Below, piece after piece: positions 38,868 to 43,277 of a DNA stretch of 43,277 nt (positions are counted from its first letter, which is position 1; every line of letters begins with the position of its first letter). Source of the stretch: Chloroflexota bacterium (GTDB taxonomy: Bacteria > Chloroflexota > Dehalococcoidia > UBA2979). The position numbers and the translations under genes were made by a program. The DNA is taken from assembly GCA_002707835.1 (NCBI GenBank), contig PANZ01000016.1:17601-60877 (forward strand), read 5' to 3'. The notes beneath the pieces are model-generated. The model was given only the letters and a program-made list of their open reading frames with translations, was not told where the DNA came from and did not search any database.

Positions 38868-38968
38868 TCGTACCCACCTTTGTTAATATTTTGAAAACAT
38901 AACAGAATTCCATAGGAATGAGTACCATAGATTTTTGAAAATGATGAAAGTGTAATCCAAATCAGAAA

Positions 38969-40150
38969 ATGAGAAGATCATTAAATATTTTTTTTGTTGC
39001 ACTTAAATTAGGTTTTATTTCCTTCGGTGGACCTGTAGCGCATATTGGATATTTTCGTGACACATATGTTAGCAGGTTAGAATGGCTCGATGATGCTACA
39101 TTCGCAAAGTTAGTCGCTTTATGTCAAATACTACCAGGCCCAGCAAGCAGCCAAGTTGGAATGGCAATTGGAGCCTTACGTGGCGGGATATGGGGAGGAT
39201 TATTAGCATGGGTTGGGTTCACCTTACCTTCTGCTATAGCATTAATATTTTTTGGATTCGCAATAGATACTTTTAATTTACAAGACACTGGATGGCTAGT
39301 AGGTTTAAAAATTGCCGCAGCAGCAGTTGTCGCAAATGCATTATGGGGAATGTCACGTTCACTAACACCAGATAGAACACGCATTACAATAGCAATAGTT
39401 GCTGCGATTTTGTTGCTCTACGAAAGAACAACTATCACACAAATTCTTGTTCTTGCTGCTGGAGCAACTATTGGGTGGAGACTACAACTATCACCAATTA
39501 ATAATTTTAAACCTTACCAAAGTCATTATTGGAAGCTAAACAAAACAATAGCTGCCGGTTCGATAATAATATTCTTTTTGTTGTTAATTGTTCTACCAAT
39601 CCTAAGAGAACTTTATACTTCACAATACATATCGTTATTCGATAGTTTTTACAGAACTGGCTCTCTAGTTTTCGGAGGAGGCCATGTTGTACTCCCTTTA
39701 CTTGAATCAGAAGTGGTCGCACCAGGTTGGTTAAGCAAAGATGAATTCATTGCAGGATACGGAGCAGCGCAAGCGATTCCAGGACCTTTGTTCACATTTG
39801 CCGCATATATAGGAACCGTAGCAAATATAGAACCGAATGGATTAACCGGTGCGTTCATAGCACTGCTTGCGATTTATTTACCTTCTTTTTTGTTGCTGAG
39901 TGCTATCTTACCGTTCTGGCAAAAATTCACCATGGGACATCGTGTAGAAGCTGCCTATGCAGGTATGAGTGCTGCAGTTATAGGGCTTTTGGTAGCTGCG
40001 TTTTACAACCCTGTTTGGACATATGCAATAACAACTACTTCACATTTTTCATTATGGCTACTTGCAACGACATTACTAATGGTTTGGAAAGTACCTCCAT
40101 GGCTGGTAGTTTTGCTCACTGCAGTAGGAGGATATGTTTTAGAGCTATAA
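38969..40150 (+). CDS. chrA: Chromate transporter family (ChrA), two-CHR-domain form
   Basis: KLGFISFGGPVAHIGYFRDTYV, LCQILPGPASSQVGMAIG; second half FGGGHVVLPLLE, GYGAAQAIPGPLFTFAAYIG. Confidence 0.9.
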   Translation: MRRSLNIFFVALKLGFISFGGPVAHIGYFRDTYVSRLEWLDDATFAKLVALCQILPGPASSQVGMAIGALRGGIWGGLLAWVGFTLPSAIALIFFGFAIDTFNLQDTGWLVGLKIAAAAVVANALWGMSRSLTPDRTRITIAIVAAILLLYERTTITQILVLAAGATIGWRLQLSPINNFKPYQSHYWKLNKTIAAGSIIIFFLLLIVLPILRELYTSQYISLFDSFYRTGSLVFGGGHVVLPLLESEVVAPGWLSKDEFIAGYGAAQAIPGPLFTFAAYIGTVANIEPNGLTGAFIALLAIYLPSFLLLSAILPFWQKFTMGHRVEAAYAGMSAAVIGLLVAAFYNPVWTYAITTTSHFSLWLLATTLLMVWKVPPWLVVLLTAVGGYVLEL

Positions 40151-40156
40151 AAAGCT

Positions 40157-41401
40157 TTACCAGGCAGCTTCCATTAAATCAATAGCGTCTTGAAGTGCCT
40201 GATCTGCATCCCTTAAGCCCGCATTGAAATTAAACACCTTAATCGTTTCTTTCGCAATTTCAGAAAAGTCTTCTTTAGGAATATTTAGCTCACTAATCCG
40301 AGTTGGCATTCCCACTTTTTTGTACAAATCTTCTATTCCATCCGCAATTGCTAATTTTGCTTCTTCAGCTGTCATACCTTCTGACCAGACATCCATAGCT
40401 TGAGCAACTCGACGAGCAGATTCAATATCTGGTGCAGGACTCCTCCGTGCTACCGTCGCAGTAAGAACTGATGTAGATTCTCCCTGCCAAACATGTGGAT
40501 AACGAATATGTAATGCAGTAGATATGGCATAATTACCAGAAAAAGCCTGAGTGGCAGGGTTTTGACGACCTCGCATCTGTTCACCATCGTCCTGAACCCT
40601 ATTACCTAATAAAGCAGCTACACACAAATCCATACGTGGACCTATGCTATTTGGATTTTCATAAATTCCTACGTAACCTCTCTTCATTAGACGTAAAATG
40701 TGCTCTTTGTCACCTTCCACCAAAGGGTTAGAGGGAATAGCAACAGCAGCAACCGACCCGGCAAATCCTGTAGTCGCTGTAGATCTGAATAATTCATATG
40801 GAGAGTCCAAAATTGCTTCGTGATCAAATATCAACCCGATTGGACGAGTTTTTGGATCGAAGTATTCCATACGTTGGTCAAGTTCTGGATTGGCTAATCC
40901 AGAACCACCACGATTCATAGCACCTGTTGGCGTAGTAATAACATTAATAATAGGTAATTTGGGAGCATTCAAACGTGGACTATACGCAGGTTTACCTTCA
41001 GGATACTGCGTCATAATTTCAAAAGGATCACCCTCTTCACAAAGAAAAATATCGATCACACGAGTCGCAACAATCACACTTCCACCACCAACTGAGATCA
41101 ATAAATCTGCACCTGCTTCTCTGGCTGCTTCTGTAGCCGCTACAACTGAATTGTATGTTGAATCAATTTCAATACCGTCGAAATAGCCTGCAAAAGAATC
41201 TCCAAGGGCTCCTTTAATTCGTTCGATATTTCGTGTCTTACTCGAAATCGATTTAGAACAAATAACAAATGGTCGCTTTGCACCAGATCGAATCACTAAT
41301 TCTTTCAAACGATCTTCTATAACTTCTTCACCAGCGAACAAACGCCAATCAAAACCTCGTGCAGCAAAAGAATTAACATCGCTCATATGACGACCTTTCA
41401 A
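40157..41401 (-). CDS. Iron-containing alcohol dehydrogenase family
   Basis: GADLLISVGGGSVIVATRVI; PIINVITTPTGA; HALRYPHVWQGE-like helix (ALHIRYPHVWQGES). Confidence 0.85.
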   Translation of the reverse strand: MKGRHMSDVNSFAARGFDWRLFAGEEVIEDRLKELVIRSGAKRPFVICSKSISSKTRNIERIKGALGDSFAGYFDGIEIDSTYNSVVAATEAAREAGADLLISVGGGSVIVATRVIDIFLCEEGDPFEIMTQYPEGKPAYSPRLNAPKLPIINVITTPTGAMNRGGSGLANPELDQRMEYFDPKTRPIGLIFDHEAILDSPYELFRSTATTGFAGSVAAVAIPSNPLVEGDKEHILRLMKRGYVGIYENPNSIGPRMDLCVAALLGNRVQDDGEQMRGRQNPATQAFSGNYAISTALHIRYPHVWQGESTSVLTATVARRSPAPDIESARRVAQAMDVWSEGMTAEEAKLAIADGIEDLYKKVGMPTRISELNIPKEDFSEIAKETIKVFNFNAGLRDADQALQDAIDLMEAAW

Positions 41402-41416
41402 CTAGTTTAGTAATGT

Positions 41417-42712
41417 CTACGCAGAACCTATGACACCTGAATCGATCAATTTTTCAACCAATTCAGGGGAGACCCCATGCTCAATCAAAACTTCTGCACT
41501 ATCTGCACCTAAAACTGGTGCGTGACTTTGTACTACTGTAGGAGTTTCAGACATAGTTGCTACAGGACCAACTACTTTTTGAGGTCCAGTAATAGGATGA
41601 GTAAGATCTTGCATGATATTCAATGCAACAACTTGAGGATCTTCTGACATTTCCTCAGGAATATTAACTGGAGCACATGGAACTCCAGCTGCTTCAAGTT
41701 CTACGATCCATTCATCGATAGATTTCGTTAATATTATTTCAGCAACTCTATTTCTTAAATTTTGCGCCGCCACCATGCTAGCTGGATCATTTGCATCAAA
41801 GTCGGGAGAATCGCTGTGATCATCTGTTATCCCAAGTACTGTTCTCGCTGATTGGCGTGTAGCAGGTGTCAATGCCCCTAATACAAGAAAACGACCATCC
41901 TCTGTTTGATATCCACCATAATAAGATCGAAAATGTGCTCGCATCCCACGGCCTTTAGCGCGGGCGGCTAGAATTTCTGGATATGAAGCCCGATTATCTC
42001 GTAAAGTTGCTATTTCATCCATCATACCATCGCGTGTTACAGCATCATGGACTGGTTCGCGCATTACATTTGTATCTTGAATCGCAAGCCCTGCACGTAA
42101 TAATGAAGTCTCAATTTTTTGGCCTTTTCCAGTTTTTTCTCTATGAAAAAGAGCTGCATTAATAGAAGAGGCTGCAGAAAATCCGGCACAATAATCTGCG
42201 ATTGAAGAGCTAGTAACACCAATAGGTAATCCATTCTCATCAACTTTAGCTTCACCGACCATTAGACCTGTATAGGCAACGCCAACAACATCTGTTCCAG
42301 CGCGATTTTTCAAAGGGCCTTCCGAACCAAATCCAGTAATCTCACAGTAAATCAACTTCTCATTCAATTGTTTTAACGATTCGTAATCAATACCTAAACG
42401 TTCAGCAACTCCAACGCGAAAATTAATTAACACTACGTCATAATCAGGAATAATTTGATAAATCAAATCTCGACCATCAGGCGATTGTAAATCTACAACT
42501 AAACTACGTTTCCCTCGATTAAGAGATTGCCAGCGTTTTCCTAATCCTGGTATCACAGCACCGGCATTACGATGTGGATCGCCTTTAGGGCCTTCTACTT
42601 TGACTACATCTGCACCTTGATCAGATAAAATACAGCCGCAAAAAGGAGCAGCGACAATTTGAGTAAACTCCAAAACACGTATGCCTTGAAGTGGCCCTGC
42701 AGTCATAATCAC
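41417..42712 (-). CDS. CaiB/BaiF family CoA-transferase
   Basis: PLQGIRVLEFTQIVAAPFCGCILSDQGADVVKVEGPKGDPHR; LNRGKRSLVVDLQSPDGRDLI; NFRVGVAERLGIDYE. Confidence 0.93.
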   Translation of the reverse strand: MIMTAGPLQGIRVLEFTQIVAAPFCGCILSDQGADVVKVEGPKGDPHRNAGAVIPGLGKRWQSLNRGKRSLVVDLQSPDGRDLIYQIIPDYDVVLINFRVGVAERLGIDYESLKQLNEKLIYCEITGFGSEGPLKNRAGTDVVGVAYTGLMVGEAKVDENGLPIGVTSSSIADYCAGFSAASSINAALFHREKTGKGQKIETSLLRAGLAIQDTNVMREPVHDAVTRDGMMDEIATLRDNRASYPEILAARAKGRGMRAHFRSYYGGYQTEDGRFLVLGALTPATRQSARTVLGITDDHSDSPDFDANDPASMVAAQNLRNRVAEIILTKSIDEWIVELEAAGVPCAPVNIPEEMSEDPQVVALNIMQDLTHPITGPQKVVGPVATMSETPTVVQSHAPVLGADSAEVLIEHGVSPELVEKLIDSGVIGSA

Positions 42713-42761
42713 CTCACAATTTCTTAGAGAATTTCAACTTAAACTCTAAGAGGTATAGCTA

Positions 42762-43277
42762 CTAAGTAGCTGTAAAAGTTGGGTCTCTTCGTTCCATTAG
42801 AGCAGACATCGCTTCTTTAGCATCATTAGATTGGTTTAATACATACGCAGCATTTGATGTCAGCACTGAAGTTGTTTCTAAATTGCTATCTACTGCTGCA
42901 CGCAAATTTTTCTTATTGATCCACTGTGTGATCGGAGGATGCTTAAGCATCCGATCACAAAGATCACGAACTTCAGATTCTAGATCTTCAGCTGGCACCA
43001 ATTTATTCAGAACTCCCCACTGATAGGCCCTTTCAGCATCTAAATGACCTGTGTAGGCAAACTCAAGTGCTCGTCCCAAACCAGCTAATTTTGTTAGATG
43101 GTATGCTCCACCGTTTTCAATAATCTGTCCAACCTGGTGGTAAGAGATATATCGCATGTGCTCAGAGCCATAGCGAATATCACAGGCAAGAGATAGATCC
43201 ATCCCAAATCCTGCTGCAACACCATTGATCATTGCGATAGTAGGCTTCCGTATGTAATTGACGTCCTTGATTAATTT
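42762..43277 (-). CDS. Enoyl-CoA hydratase/isomerase (5' end beyond window)
   Basis: KPTIAMINGVAAGFGMDLSLACDIRYGSE; frame open to window edge (KLIKDVNYIRKPTIA). Confidence 0.88.
   Translation of the reverse strand, partial: KLIKDVNYIRKPTIAMINGVAAGFGMDLSLACDIRYGSEHMRYISYHQVGQIIENGGAYHLTKLAGLGRALEFAYTGHLDAERAYQWGVLNKLVPAEDLESEVRDLCDRMLKHPPITQWINKKNLRAAVDSNLETTSVLTSNAAYVLNQSNDAKEAMSALMERRDPTFTAT

Overview
AT-rich bacterial chromosomal window, densely packed with genes and lacking rRNA, CRISPR arrays, transposases or phage genes. From left to right: (1) a Pho regulon block (phoB-phoR, convergent pstBACS, divergent arsC-aquaporin-phoU) with candidate 11-bp-periodic Pho boxes; (2) a MeaA-type acyl-CoA mutase, a PAC2 protein, a Trx-like lipoprotein, and an HxlR regulator divergent from a fused CofG/CofH (FbiC) F420 gene; (3) znuA-znuC-znuB with a His-rich repeat and a long intercistronic inverted repeat; (4) dnaN; (5) a riboflavin operon with dcd; (6) lepB, pyrE and tRNA-Lys(UUU); (7) an accessory, catabolic-looking region. 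In region 7 the best find is a probable selenoprotein that the ORF track truncates. An in-frame UGA at 37648-37650 (- strand) sits in a UGSC motif, is followed immediately by a strong bacterial-SECIS-like hairpin, and the frame then continues for 80 more codons. It lies just downstream of two tandem paralogous genes of unknown function and close to a metal-dependent-hydrolase-like gene, a chromate-transporter-like gene, an Fe-ADH, a CaiB/BaiF CoA-transferase and an enoyl-CoA hydratase. Together these form a candidate undescribed selenium-dependent catabolic or redox system. Taxonomy is not provable from the sequence alone; the gene style (F420, PAC2, catabolic cluster) would fit a marine Chloroflexota or actinobacterial-type lineage.
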